From Trabulsiella odontotermitis (GTDB taxonomy: Bacteria; Pseudomonadota; Gammaproteobacteria; Enterobacterales; Enterobacteriaceae), in the NCBI RefSeq assembly GCF_030053895.1, contig NZ_CP125781.1, forward strand, positions 2,480,001 to 2,544,000: a stretch of 64,000 bases of DNA. Direction: 5' to 3'. The notes beneath the pieces were generated by a model. It worked only from the letters and a program-made list of their open reading frames with translations, was not told the origin of the DNA and made no database searches. The stretch's first letter is position 1. Each line of letters starts with the position of its first letter. This document shows, one piece after another, positions 8,225 through 16,309 of the stretch. The position numbers and the translations under genes are program-made.

Positions 8225-9598
8225 GTGCAGAAGTATGTTAGTGAAGCGCGTCAGTTATTAGCACTGGCAATACCGGTGATCCTTGCGCAGATCGCCCAGA
8301 CCGCAATGGGGTTTGTTGATACCGTGATGGCCGGTGGATACAGCGCAACCGACATGGCCGCCGTCGCCATCGGTACCTCCATCTGGTTACCGGCTATTCT
8401 GTTCGGCCACGGGTTGCTGCTGGCTCTGACGCCGGTCATCGCGCAGCTCAACGGTTCTGGTCGCCGCGATCGCATCGCGCATCAGGTTCGACAGGGTTTC
8501 TGGCTGGCGGGCGGCGTATCCATTTTGATTATGATCGTGCTGTGGAACGCGGGCTATATCATCCGTTCCATGCATAACATCGATCCGGCGCTGGCGGACA
8601 AAGCCGTCGGCTATCTGCGCGCCCTGCTGTGGGGTGCGCCGGGTTATCTGTGCTTTCAGGTGGCGCGTAACCAGTGCGAAGGGCTGGCAAAAACCAAACC
8701 CGGCATGGTGATGGGTTTTATTGGTTTGCTGGTTAACATTCCGGTCAACTACATCTTTATTTATGGTCATTTCGGCATGCCGGAACTGGGCGGCGTGGGC
8801 TGTGGCGTCGCGACGGCAGCGGTGTACTGGGTGATGTTCTTCTGTATGCTGACCTTCGTCAGAAACGCCCGCTCCCTACGCGATATTCGCCTTGTGGAAG
8901 GTAGCGCGAAACCGGACAGCGAAGTGCTGAAACGGCTGATCCAACTGGGTCTGCCGATTGCGCTGGCGCTGTTCTTTGAAGTAACGCTGTTTGCCGTGGT
9001 GGCGCTGCTGGTCTCGCCGCTGGGGATCATTGACGTCGCCGGGCACCAGATCGCGCTGAACTTCAGTTCGCTGATGTTCGTATTGCCGATGTCGCTCGCC
9101 GCGGCAGTGACCATTCGTGTGGGCTTTCGTCTCGGACAGGGTTCGACGCTGGATGCACAGGTTTCGGCGTGGACGGGCCTCGGCGTTGGGGTGTGTATGG
9201 CGGTGCTGACGGCGATTTTCACCGTCACCCTGCGTACGCACATCGCCCTGCTCTATAACGATAATCCGGCGGTTGTCCTGCTTGCCTCTCAGTTGATGAT
9301 GCTGGCGGCGCTGTATCAGATATCCGATTCTATCCAGGTGATCGGCAGCGGTATTCTGCGTGGTTATAAAGATACCCGCTCCATTTTCTTTATTACTTTT
9401 ACCGCTTACTGGGTACTTGGGCTGCCGAGCGGCTATATTCTCGGGCTGACCGACCTGGTGGTACCGCGTATGGGACCGGCAGGATTCTGGTGGGGCTTTA
9501 TCATCGGCCTGACCTCAGCGGCCATTATGATCATGCTGCGGATGCGCTTCCTGCAGCACCAGCCGTCGAGCGCGATTTTGCACCGCGCGGCGCGGTAA
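8225..9598 (+). CDS. mdtK: MdtK, multidrug/Na+ MATE efflux protein
   Basis: A 457-residue inner-membrane exporter of the MATE family, with two homologous halves and about twelve transmembrane helices. It begins with GTG (MQKYVSEARQLLALAIPVIL), as in E. coli MdtK/NorE-like YdhE. Conserved features include AQTAMGFVDTVMAG in helix 1 and PVNYIFIYG in the first half. The family expels fluoroquinolones and other cations in exchange for sodium or protons. A TACAAT-like -10 lies near 8130 but no convincing -35 is visible, so the promoter is left open. Confidence 0.95.
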   Translation: MQKYVSEARQLLALAIPVILAQIAQTAMGFVDTVMAGGYSATDMAAVAIGTSIWLPAILFGHGLLLALTPVIAQLNGSGRRDRIAHQVRQGFWLAGGVSILIMIVLWNAGYIIRSMHNIDPALADKAVGYLRALLWGAPGYLCFQVARNQCEGLAKTKPGMVMGFIGLLVNIPVNYIFIYGHFGMPELGGVGCGVATAAVYWVMFFCMLTFVRNARSLRDIRLVEGSAKPDSEVLKRLIQLGLPIALALFFEVTLFAVVALLVSPLGIIDVAGHQIALNFSSLMFVLPMSLAAAVTIRVGFRLGQGSTLDAQVSAWTGLGVGVCMAVLTAIFTVTLRTHIALLYNDNPAVVLLASQLMMLAALYQISDSIQVIGSGILRGYKDTRSIFFITFTAYWVLGLPSGYILGLTDLVVPRMGPAGFWWGFIIGLTSAAIMIMLRMRFLQHQPSSAILHRAAR

Positions 9599-9603
9599 TA
9601 ACG

Positions 9604-9632
9604 AAGCAACCGCCCGCAGGCGGTTGCTTTCT
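9604..9632 (+). terminator. Terminator after mdtK
   Basis: AAGCAACCGCC (9604-9614) pairs perfectly with GGCGGTTGCTT (9619-9629) around CGCA, followed by T and a pyrimidine run. Confidence 0.8.
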
Positions 9633-9736
9633 CTCCATTTTGCACAGTTATTCCGCAATCGCGTGATAACAGAACGAAATGTGCGACTTTCTTCTTGCAA
9701 CCGCCCATCCCTGCCGCTAATATTCGTCCCCGTTGT

Positions 9737-9813
9737 GCGTTCATAGCTCAGTTGGTTAGAGCACCACCTTGACATGGTGGGGGTCGTTGGTTCGAGTCCA
9801 ATTGAACGCACCA
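9737..9813 (+). tRNA. valV: tRNA-Val (anticodon GAC)
   Basis: A 77-base cloverleaf starts GCGTTCATAGCTCAGTTGG and ends with an encoded CCA. The anticodon GAC is at 9771-9773 in the loop between CCACC and GGTGG. The acceptor stem GCGTTCA pairs with TGAACGC. It matches E. coli valV. Confidence 0.98.
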
Positions 9814-9817
9814 TTCT

Positions 9818-9894
9818 GCGTCCGTAGCTCAGTTGGTTAGAGCACCACCTTGACATGGTGGGGGTCGGTGGTTCGAGTCCACTCGGACGCACCA
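9818..9894 (+). tRNA. valW: tRNA-Val (anticodon GAC), second copy
   Basis: A second 77-base tRNA-Val begins four bases after the first. It differs mainly in the acceptor stem (GCGTCCG with CGGACGC) and the T arm. The anticodon GAC is at 9852-9854 and CCA is encoded. It matches E. coli valW. A strain-variable gene block begins directly downstream. Confidence 0.98.
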
Positions 9895-9928
9895 TATTCT
9901 CAATGAGATAGGGTGCCCCTCTTCGTTT

Positions 9929-10732
9929 TCACGCCCGTTCCTGTTTCAGACAATCGATATATTTTTGCCCTGACCGAATGACTTTGTCATGCGCCTGCCC
10001 GATCATATTCTGCCCTTCAAATGCGCCATACAGCCGTTCAAATTTAACATCGTCCAGTCGATGCAGGATGTTTTCAACCGTCACTGCCGGCAGCGGCAAC
10101 ATGTTCGGGTAGCTCCACATAAACGAGACTGCAGCTCTGCCGGGCGTCACCTGCAAAATATCCCCGGCGAGCAGTACACCGTCACCTTCCGTCCAGTGCA
10201 GCACGGTCCCTCCGGCAAAATGACCGCCCAGACGCAACAACCGGACAGACGGCAACAACTCCATACTGTCGCCTTCCCATAACCGAATCGCCGTACTGTC
10301 GCGCATAATCCATTCCCTGTCGCTGGCGTGCAGCCAGATGGGCGCACTAAACGTCTCTGCCCAGTCCTGCATGGTGGTGTAATAGTGAGGATGCGAAATC
10401 GCGATCGCGCGGATACCGCCCAGCGCGTTAATCAGCAACTCCGTTGCCGTATCGAGGTTGGCAATGCAGTCCCACAGCACATTGCCGTGCGGCGTTCGCA
10501 GCACAAATGCTCGCTGATTGATAGCAAACGCAGGTACCGTTTTGATGCTTAACAGATTTTCTTCATGCTGTTGCCATTTATTACTGTGCGTGGCAGTGAC
10601 CGCCTCCGGGGTTATCCACGCCTGTCCGCTGGCGGGTACAAACTGCCGTTCATCTTCACAGGCTTTGCAATGTGCGATGATCTCGTCACTGTCGTCATAC
10701 GAGGTACCGCAGGTTTTACACAAAATAGTCAT
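9929..10732 (-). CDS. MBL-fold protein with N-terminal zinc ribbon
   Basis: The 267-residue cytoplasmic protein opens with a small zinc-ribbon pattern, CKTC (residues 5-8) and CKAC (22-25). A metallo-beta-lactamase fold follows. The usual HxHxDH metal motif is degenerate: ISHPHYYTTM keeps the two histidines but has YT in place of Asp-His. Later metal positions look present, as GGHFAGGTVLHW and LLAGDILQ. This HPHYY variant occurs in a group of bacterial MBL-fold hydrolases without an assigned substrate, so I give no function. It is divergent from the 46-residue gene and lies in the block after valW. Confidence 0.75.
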   Translation of the reverse strand: MTILCKTCGTSYDDSDEIIAHCKACEDERQFVPASGQAWITPEAVTATHSNKWQQHEENLLSIKTVPAFAINQRAFVLRTPHGNVLWDCIANLDTATELLINALGGIRAIAISHPHYYTTMQDWAETFSAPIWLHASDREWIMRDSTAIRLWEGDSMELLPSVRLLRLGGHFAGGTVLHWTEGDGVLLAGDILQVTPGRAAVSFMWSYPNMLPLPAVTVENILHRLDDVKFERLYGAFEGQNMIGQAHDKVIRSGQKYIDCLKQERA

Positions 10733-10849
10733 TGTGACTCCTTCAGAAAACGAGGGATAACAGTAACGCTAGCACAGACGGGTAATACCTCCAGGCGCCG
10801 TTTTGCCCTATACTGATGCAACGCAATTCTGAACTGAAATGGGTGAATA

Positions 10850-10990
10850 ATGGAAATTGATCTCGATAAACTGGTATTTAGCGGGCTGGAAGAAGCTGAA
10901 GAGCGCAACGCTGAACGACTGGAAGATGCCGATAAAAAGGCTCAGGAGATTATCGCCGACGACGACTGCGGCGATGCCTGCAAAATCTGA
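10850..10990 (+). CDS. 46-residue acidic protein, unknown
   Basis: A short reading frame begins MEIDLDKLVFSGLEEAEERN and ends DDDCGDACKI, with a C-x3-C pair at residues 40 and 44. The middle is rich in Glu, Ala and Lys with helix-like spacing. A strong terminator starts five bases after the stop, and GGGTGAATA precedes the ATG. Low complexity is a concern, but the tight terminator and a start placed soon after a TATACT element (10809-10814) make it likely to be real. I do not recognise a family. Confidence 0.6.
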   Translation: MEIDLDKLVFSGLEEAEERNAERLEDADKKAQEIIADDDCGDACKI

Positions 10991-10995
10991 TGAAA

Positions 10996-11030
10996 CAACA
11001 AACCGGCATTACTGCCGGTTTGTTGTTTTT
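10996..11030 (+). terminator. Terminator after the 46-residue gene
   Basis: CAACAAACCGGCA (10996-11008) and TGCCGGTTTGTTG (11013-11025) form a perfect 13-bp stem with a TTAC loop and five Ts. It lies just before the stop of the convergent sulfatase gene. Confidence 0.9.
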
Positions 11031-11037
11031 GCCACGC

Positions 11038-13014
11038 TTATGGCGTGACGATGTTGAACCAGAACTCAAACTTGTCCATATAGCTCAGCATTTCATTTAG
11101 CTTCGCGCTGTCACCGGTGATTTTCACGTCGCCCTTATCCTCCGCTTGTTTCAGCGTCTCTTCCTGCAGGATAATCTTGTTCAGCGTCGCACGATTGAGG
11201 GTAATCGTCGCATCGGCATTTTTCGACTCCGCATTCGCCGTGTGATTCAGCACGCCGTTTTCCAGCTCCAGCAGATATTTCCCGCCATCGTTGCCTAAAT
11301 CGACGTTAAAGACCGATTTCGCCTCCGCCGCTTTTTCGCCATTGATGTGCACCGCGAGATAGTCGAAGAACATTTCCGGCGACATTGCCCGCACGGTATC
11401 ACCGCTGGCGGTGTTTGGCGTCGGCAACTTCTGCACGCCGTTACGCAGTTCCTGCGCGCCGGTCAGGTAGAAGTTGCGCCACGGGCCGGATTCCGCCTGA
11501 TAACCCAGTTGTTCCAGCGCATCCGCTTCCAGATCCCGCGCAGCTTTGTTGTCCGGACTGGCGAAGACCACTTTGCTCATTACCTGCGCCACCCAGCGGT
11601 AGTTCCCCTGTGCGAAGTCCTCTTTCGCCTTCGTCATGATGGCATCCGCGCCGCCCATGTAATCGACATATTTTTTCGCGGCCTCGACAGGTGGTAGTTC
11701 GTCGAGCGTGGCCGGATTGCCATCAAACCAGCCGAGATAGAGCACGTAGGTCGCTTTTACGTCGTGGCTTACGGAGCCGTAATAGCCGCGGTTAGCCCAG
11801 GTGTTCGCCAGTGTCGGTGGCAGCTTAAAGTCAGCAGCGATTTCATCACGCGTTTGCCCCTGGTTCGCCTTCCGCAGCGTCTGATCGTTGATATAACGAT
11901 AGAGATCGCGCTGGCTCTTCATCAGCTTAACCACGTTTTCGTTGCCCCAGGTTGGCCAGTGGTGCTGCGCCATAATAATCTCGGCTTTATCACCCCAGCG
12001 CTGTACGGCTTCGTTGATGTATTTCGACCATGCCAGCGGATCACGGATCTTCGCCCCACGCAGCGAGTAGGTGTTATGCAGTGTATGCGTCACGTCTTCA
12101 GACGCCTCGATCATCTTCTTCTCTTCGACATACCAGAGCATTTCTGACGGTGCTTCAGAACCTGGCGCCATTAAGAAATCGTAAGTCAGACCGTCAATGG
12201 TCTCTTTCTGCCCGGTTTTGGTGATGTAGTCCGTCGGTGCAATCAGGGTGACGGTGCCTGCGGATGTCGTAGTGCCCAGTCCTGCGCCCACCTGCCCTTT
12301 AACATCCGGTTTCAGCAGGTTGCCGTACATATAGCTGGCGCGACGGCTCATCACATTCCCCGCCATAATATTCTCGGATACCGCCTCTTCCATAAACCCG
12401 GCGGGTGCGTAGATTTTCACTTTCCCGGCTTTGACGTCGGCTTCATCCGCCACGCCGCGCACGCCGCCATAGTGATCGACATGGCTGTGGGTGTAGATCA
12501 CCGCCACCACCGGTTTTTTACCACGATGTTTGAAATAGAGATCCATACCGACTTTGGCAGTTTCCGCCGAGACCAGCGGATCGACCACGGTCACCCCCGC
12601 TTTACCCTCAATAATCGTCATATTCGACAGGTCGAGGTTGCGGATCTGGTAAACACCGTCGGTAATTTCAAATAAGCCGCTGATATTGATGAGTTGCGCC
12701 TGGCGCCAGAGGCTGGGGTTAACCGAGTCCGGCGCTTTTTCGCCCTCTTTAATGAAAGCATATTTTTGCGGATCCCAGACCAGTTTGCCCTGCGCATCGT
12801 TAATCACTTCCGGCGGCAGTGCAGCAATAAAGCCCTTATGAGCGTTGGTGAAATCGGTATTGTCGTTGAAAGGAAGTTGATTGAGTAAGGCATCATTTGC
12901 CGTTTTGGTTGCAGAGGTGGCGTCTTTCGGTTCCGTTTGAGCGATTGAAGGAAAGACGATGCTGGTGAATAACCCAGCAAAAAGAAAAGCGCTGACTATT
13001 TTATTTAATTTCAT
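11038..13014 (-). CDS. Periplasmic alkylsulfatase-like MBL enzyme (SdsA1/YjcS family)
   Basis: The 658-residue protein has a Sec signal peptide (MKLNKIVSAFLFAGLFTSIV, cleaved near residue 25). Its MBL domain carries the canonical THSHVDH motif at residues 175-181. A dimerisation domain and a C-terminal SCP2-like domain follow, the three-part build of the SdsA1 and YjcS alkylsulfatases. The family hydrolyses primary or secondary alkyl sulfates such as dodecyl sulfate with two zinc ions. It resembles E. coli YjcS in length and in many blocks (THSH-x-DHYGGV, NIMAGN, LRGAK, LANQG) but differs enough to be a separate family member. The substrate is inferred. Confidence 0.88.
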   Translation of the reverse strand: MKLNKIVSAFLFAGLFTSIVFPSIAQTEPKDATSATKTANDALLNQLPFNDNTDFTNAHKGFIAALPPEVINDAQGKLVWDPQKYAFIKEGEKAPDSVNPSLWRQAQLINISGLFEITDGVYQIRNLDLSNMTIIEGKAGVTVVDPLVSAETAKVGMDLYFKHRGKKPVVAVIYTHSHVDHYGGVRGVADEADVKAGKVKIYAPAGFMEEAVSENIMAGNVMSRRASYMYGNLLKPDVKGQVGAGLGTTTSAGTVTLIAPTDYITKTGQKETIDGLTYDFLMAPGSEAPSEMLWYVEEKKMIEASEDVTHTLHNTYSLRGAKIRDPLAWSKYINEAVQRWGDKAEIIMAQHHWPTWGNENVVKLMKSQRDLYRYINDQTLRKANQGQTRDEIAADFKLPPTLANTWANRGYYGSVSHDVKATYVLYLGWFDGNPATLDELPPVEAAKKYVDYMGGADAIMTKAKEDFAQGNYRWVAQVMSKVVFASPDNKAARDLEADALEQLGYQAESGPWRNFYLTGAQELRNGVQKLPTPNTASGDTVRAMSPEMFFDYLAVHINGEKAAEAKSVFNVDLGNDGGKYLLELENGVLNHTANAESKNADATITLNRATLNKIILQEETLKQAEDKGDVKITGDSAKLNEMLSYMDKFEFWFNIVTP

Positions 13015-13204
13015 TCTTGCCTCATCAGGTTAGCATGATTACGCATGATAACTATCGGGTACGAATGATTACTCTGCCAGTTTATGAAAAGGATATATTC
13101 TTCAGTAAGGTGCCCCGACAGAGACTCCTGAGAAACACATCACCGTTTGACGTCATCAATCGCTTGTTGCGCGCAGACTCCATTCAGATTCCCCCGGCGT
13201 TATG

Positions 13205-13516
13205 TCAGCGATAAGAAACCACCAGCAGTTGTAATTCCGGGTGTTTATTCACCGGCAGCGACTGCACCGTCGCAATATCCTTCGGCAAATGCGTTACGTC
13301 GCTGCGGCTGATATTGACTGCCCGGACATGATTGACACCCACCCGCAAACAGGAAAACGTCGCTTGCACGTCACCATCACGCGCTACGCTGCAGGCACCT
13401 TCAACAATTTTACCGCGGAAATGGATAACGCCTGACGGACCATTGCCCGCCGCAAAAACGGCGCCGGAGAGAGAAATAGCGGCAACTGCCGCAACAAACA
13501 TGCGTAATTTTTTCAT
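13205..13516 (-). CDS. Short secreted pilin-like protein, orphan
   Basis: The 103-residue product starts MKKLRMFVAAVAAISLSGAV with a signal peptide cleaved after VFA. The mature part opens with GVIHFRGKIVEGACSV, the first-strand pattern of type 1 fimbrial subunits, with cysteines at 42 and 56 that could form the usual disulfide. The C-terminus LLVVSYR recalls the last strand with its near-terminal tyrosine. Major pilins are about 150-180 residues, so the middle is short. There is no usher or chaperone nearby. It may be a minor secreted protein derived from a pilin. The start at 13516 is preferred over 13561 because the signal peptide begins there. Confidence 0.65.
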   Translation of the reverse strand: MKKLRMFVAAVAAISLSGAVFAAGNGPSGVIHFRGKIVEGACSVARDGDVQATFSCLRVGVNHVRAVNISRSDVTHLPKDIATVQSLPVNKHPELQLLVVSYR

Positions 13517-13767
13517 TTTTGACCCCACATCCTGTGAGAAACGTCTGCGGCTCCCGTTCACAACGGTAACAGCCCTTAGTCTGTGTCAGGGAGATCCGCC
13601 CCTGGCGCGTCTTTCCATATAAGATAATTCTTACGACGCACTAAAACATTACGTAAAAAGGGAGGAAACAGAAAGGATCCAGCGCCATTTTTGTGCGGTG
13701 ACAACGGCGTTGCTCAGCTTTTACCCCCCAACGGATGATATTTTCACCACCCGCGGGGAGAATGTGA

Positions 13768-14499
13768 CTACAGCACTTTACTGAGGAAGCTGGCGGTACG
13801 GGGGTTCGACGGCGAGGTAAAAATGTGCTCAGGGGTGCCCTGCTCCTGAATAATGCCGTTATCGATGAAAATCACCCGATCGGCCACTTCACGGGCGAAA
13901 CCCATTTCATGCGTCACGATCACCATCGTCATGCCATCATTGGCAAGGTTTTTCATGACTTCGAGTACATCGCCGACCAGTTCGGGATCCAGTGCGGAAG
14001 TCGGTTCATCGAACAGCATGATGGATGGCTCCATCGCCAGCGCACGGGCAATCGCCACCCGCTGTTGCTGCCCGCCGGACAGGCTGGAAGGCCAGGCGTC
14101 ACGCTTATCGCTCAGCCCGACTTTTTGCAGCAACGCTTCCGCGCGCCCGACTGCCGCATCACGCGTCATGCCTTGCAACATCATCGGCGCCATGGTCAGG
14201 TTTTCCAGCACCGTCATGTGCGGGAACAGATTGAAGCGCTGAAAGACCATGCCGACGCTTTCACGCATCTTGTTGAGATCGGTTTTACGATCGTGTACGG
14301 CAAAACCGTTCACCATCACCTCGCCTTCTGTCACCGATTCCAGCGCATTCATACAACGCAGAAAAGTGCTTTTCCCGGAGCCTGACGGGCCGATAATACA
14401 CACCACTTCCTGCGGTTTGATCTCGCAGTCGATCCCGCGCAGAACGTGGGCGTCGCCAAAGTGTTTGTGCAGATTCTTAATGTTAATCACTTTTGCCAA
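13768..14499 (-). CDS. Polar amino acid ABC transporter, ATPase
   Basis: A 243-residue ATPase of the GlnQ/HisP/ArtP class. The Walker A motif GPSGSGKST is at residues 37-45, the signature reads LSGGQQQRVAIARAL, and Walker B is IMLFDEPTSALDPE followed by a switch His in IVTHEMGFA. It is the last gene of a three-gene minus-strand operon (binding protein, permease, ATPase), and its start overlaps the end of the permease gene by 17 bases, which suggests translational coupling. The substrate is a polar amino acid by family; which one cannot be read. Confidence 0.88.
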   Translation of the reverse strand: MAKVINIKNLHKHFGDAHVLRGIDCEIKPQEVVCIIGPSGSGKSTFLRCMNALESVTEGEVMVNGFAVHDRKTDLNKMRESVGMVFQRFNLFPHMTVLENLTMAPMMLQGMTRDAAVGRAEALLQKVGLSDKRDAWPSSLSGGQQQRVAIARALAMEPSIMLFDEPTSALDPELVGDVLEVMKNLANDGMTMVIVTHEMGFAREVADRVIFIDNGIIQEQGTPEHIFTSPSNPRTASFLSKVL

Positions 14500-15241
14500 A
14501 CCTCATTTCCAGACGGTTAACCAGCTGCGCCAGCAGGAAGGTGATCACCCAGTAGACCAGTGAGATGGTCAGGTAGGGTTCCCAGTAGGTCGCGTACGCG
14601 CCAGAAACAGTACGTGCCGCGTAGGCCAGATCAGCAAGACCAATGGCCGACGCAAGAGATGAATCCTTAACGATAGCAATCGCGTTATTGCCCAGCGGCG
14701 GCAGAATACGGCGAAACGCCTGCGGCAGGATCACTTTGCGCATGGTTTTCCACCACGGCATGCCCAGCGCGCGCGAGGCTTCCATCTGACCTTTATCAAT
14801 TGACTGGATCCCGGCGCGGAAGATTTCGGAGACGTACGCCCCCGCGTTAAGGGTGATTGCCACAATACATGACAGGAAGGCGCCATAGCTGGAGCGCAAT
14901 TCACGTGCCAGATCAGCGCTCATGATGCCGCTGGTGACCAGCAGACCATCACGCGGATTAATAAACAGCGGCACCAGTGCAAAGTGCACCACCATGATCT
15001 GAACAAACAATGGCGTACCACGAAAGGCACTGACGTAAAAGCGCACCGGGAACTGCACCAGGTAGCGCAGGATATATTTCCACGGACCGTGCTCGGCTTT
15101 CGCCATCCGCCCGAGACCGAGAGTAAGCCCCCACAGCGTCCCGAGGATCACGCAGATGATGGTACATTTGATGGTCATCCAGGCGCCTTCCATAAACAGC
15201 GGCGCGTATTCCTGAATGATTTCCCAACGGAATCCCGTCAT
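14483..15241 (-). CDS. Polar amino acid ABC transporter, permease
   Basis: A 252-residue integral membrane subunit of the HisMQ/GlnP type. It has about five hydrophobic segments and the coupling motif near residues 170-190 (ASRALGMPWWKTMRKVILPQ), the EAA loop that contacts the ATPase. A single permease suggests a homodimer. It lies between the binding-protein and ATPase genes. The start MTGFRWEIIQEYAPLF is typical for the class. Confidence 0.88.
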   Translation of the reverse strand: MTGFRWEIIQEYAPLFMEGAWMTIKCTIICVILGTLWGLTLGLGRMAKAEHGPWKYILRYLVQFPVRFYVSAFRGTPLFVQIMVVHFALVPLFINPRDGLLVTSGIMSADLARELRSSYGAFLSCIVAITLNAGAYVSEIFRAGIQSIDKGQMEASRALGMPWWKTMRKVILPQAFRRILPPLGNNAIAIVKDSSLASAIGLADLAYAARTVSGAYATYWEPYLTISLVYWVITFLLAQLVNRLEMRFGKSD

Positions 15242-15306
15242 AAAATTTCCCTGTAAAAAGCGGCTGGCGCATCACCTGCGACAGCCGCACGAAAAAAAAG
15301 CAAAAC

Positions 15307-16074
15307 TTACTCAGCCGGCAGCGTCGGTACGTTATCGTCAAACCAGGTTTTATAGATTTTAGCGTAGGTACCATCGGCGACGATTTTCTTCAGACCGTCG
15401 TTGATTTTCGCCTGCAGCGCGGTGTTCCCTTTCGCCACTGCAATGCCAAAATACTGGCGCTCAAATTTGGCGTCCGGCACCAGTTTGAACTGTTTTTCCG
15501 GGTGCTGTTTGATGTAGTACTTGACCACCCCAACGTCACCCACCGCCGCGCTGACGCCGTCTTCAAACAGCTCCTGCAACATTAACGGGGTGTTGTCGAA
15601 ACGCTTGATCGCTGTACTGTTTTTACCCAGCACATCAGAAACCACGATGTCGCCAGTACTGGAGTTCACCACACCGACCTTCTCGGTTTTCAGCGAATCA
15701 AGCGAGGTGACTTTTGAATCTGCTGGCACCACGATGGACTGTTCCGCCGGGAAATACGGTGCCGAGAAATCGACCATCTGCTTACGTTTGTCGGTGATCG
15801 TAATACCGGAAATGATGATGTCGCGATCGCCAGAACCTAAGGTGGCGAAAATGCCTTCCCACGGGGTGTTGATCAGTTTGATGTCAAAATTTTCCGCTTT
15901 GGCGATGGCTTTAATGATATCGATATCAAAGCCTTCCAGCTGTTTCTGGCTATTTTCGAACTCGAAAGGACGATAAGTACCGCCCGCCCCAACGACATAG
16001 GTTTCCTGTGCGGCATAAGCACTCCCGGCGAGAGTAACCATCAGGCAGCACGCTTTCATCCACTTATTTATCAT
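15307..16074 (-). CDS. Amino acid ABC transporter, periplasmic binding protein
   Basis: The 255-residue protein has a signal peptide (MINKWMKACCLMVTLAGSAYA, then AQ). It belongs to solute-binding family 3: the mature chain reads YRPFEFENSQKQLEGFDIDI, followed by GDRDIIISGITITDKRK-like residues that form the amino acid site. Its first-gene position in the operon is typical. The ATG at 16074 is preferred to in-frame starts at 16116 and 16095, because the signal peptide starts here and AAAGGGGTTGGGT precedes it. Two inverted repeats lie in its upstream region, at 16090-16106 and 16133-16146. The ligand is not evident. Confidence 0.88.
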   Translation of the reverse strand: MINKWMKACCLMVTLAGSAYAAQETYVVGAGGTYRPFEFENSQKQLEGFDIDIIKAIAKAENFDIKLINTPWEGIFATLGSGDRDIIISGITITDKRKQMVDFSAPYFPAEQSIVVPADSKVTSLDSLKTEKVGVVNSSTGDIVVSDVLGKNSTAIKRFDNTPLMLQELFEDGVSAAVGDVGVVKYYIKQHPEKQFKLVPDAKFERQYFGIAVAKGNTALQAKINDGLKKIVADGTYAKIYKTWFDDNVPTLPAE

Positions 16075-16132
16075 ACCCAACCCCTTTTTATGCATGTTGT
16101 TTGCATAAAAATACAATTATCCAGCCATCCAT

Positions 16133-16146
16133 GCAATATTTATTGC
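16133..16146. promoter_or_regulatory. Palindrome before the amino acid ABC operon
   Basis: GCAATA-TT-TATTGC is a perfect 14-base palindrome about 60 bases upstream of the binding-protein start. It is a plausible operator, but no known regulator site matches it clearly. A second, looser repeat, ATGCA-N7-TGCAT, is at 16090-16106. Confidence 0.4.
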
Positions 16147-16241
16147 CGGGAAAACGGCGTAATTATTGGCTTTCCACGCTGTTTTTGCGTCAGATTTTAT
16201 TGCATAACCCGAGAAGTGTGACGCGAGGTCACTTAAATCGA

Positions 16242-16270
16242 TTGCGTGCATAGTCGTTGTATATTCTAAT
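16242..16270 (+). promoter_or_regulatory. Candidate promoter of the FecBCD-like operon
   Basis: TTGCGT (16242-16247) and TCTAAT (16265-16270) are 17 bases apart, about 40 bases before the start of the binding-protein gene. The -35 is weak and the -10 good. The ModE-like site overlaps the -10. Confidence 0.45.
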
Positions 16271-16280
16271 ACATAGCGAT
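16254..16280. promoter_or_regulatory. ModE-like operator
   Basis: Two half-sites, CGTTGTAT and ACATAGCG, are separated by eight bases at 16255-16278, with T before and AT after. From memory, the E. coli modA operator has CGTTATAT and ACATAACG at the same spacing, so 14 of the 16 half-site bases agree. ModE with bound molybdate represses molybdate uptake genes. The position across the likely -10 fits repression. Confidence 0.7.
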
Positions 16281-16309
16281 TTATCCTCTCTTCTGACAGA
16301 GCTAATCCT

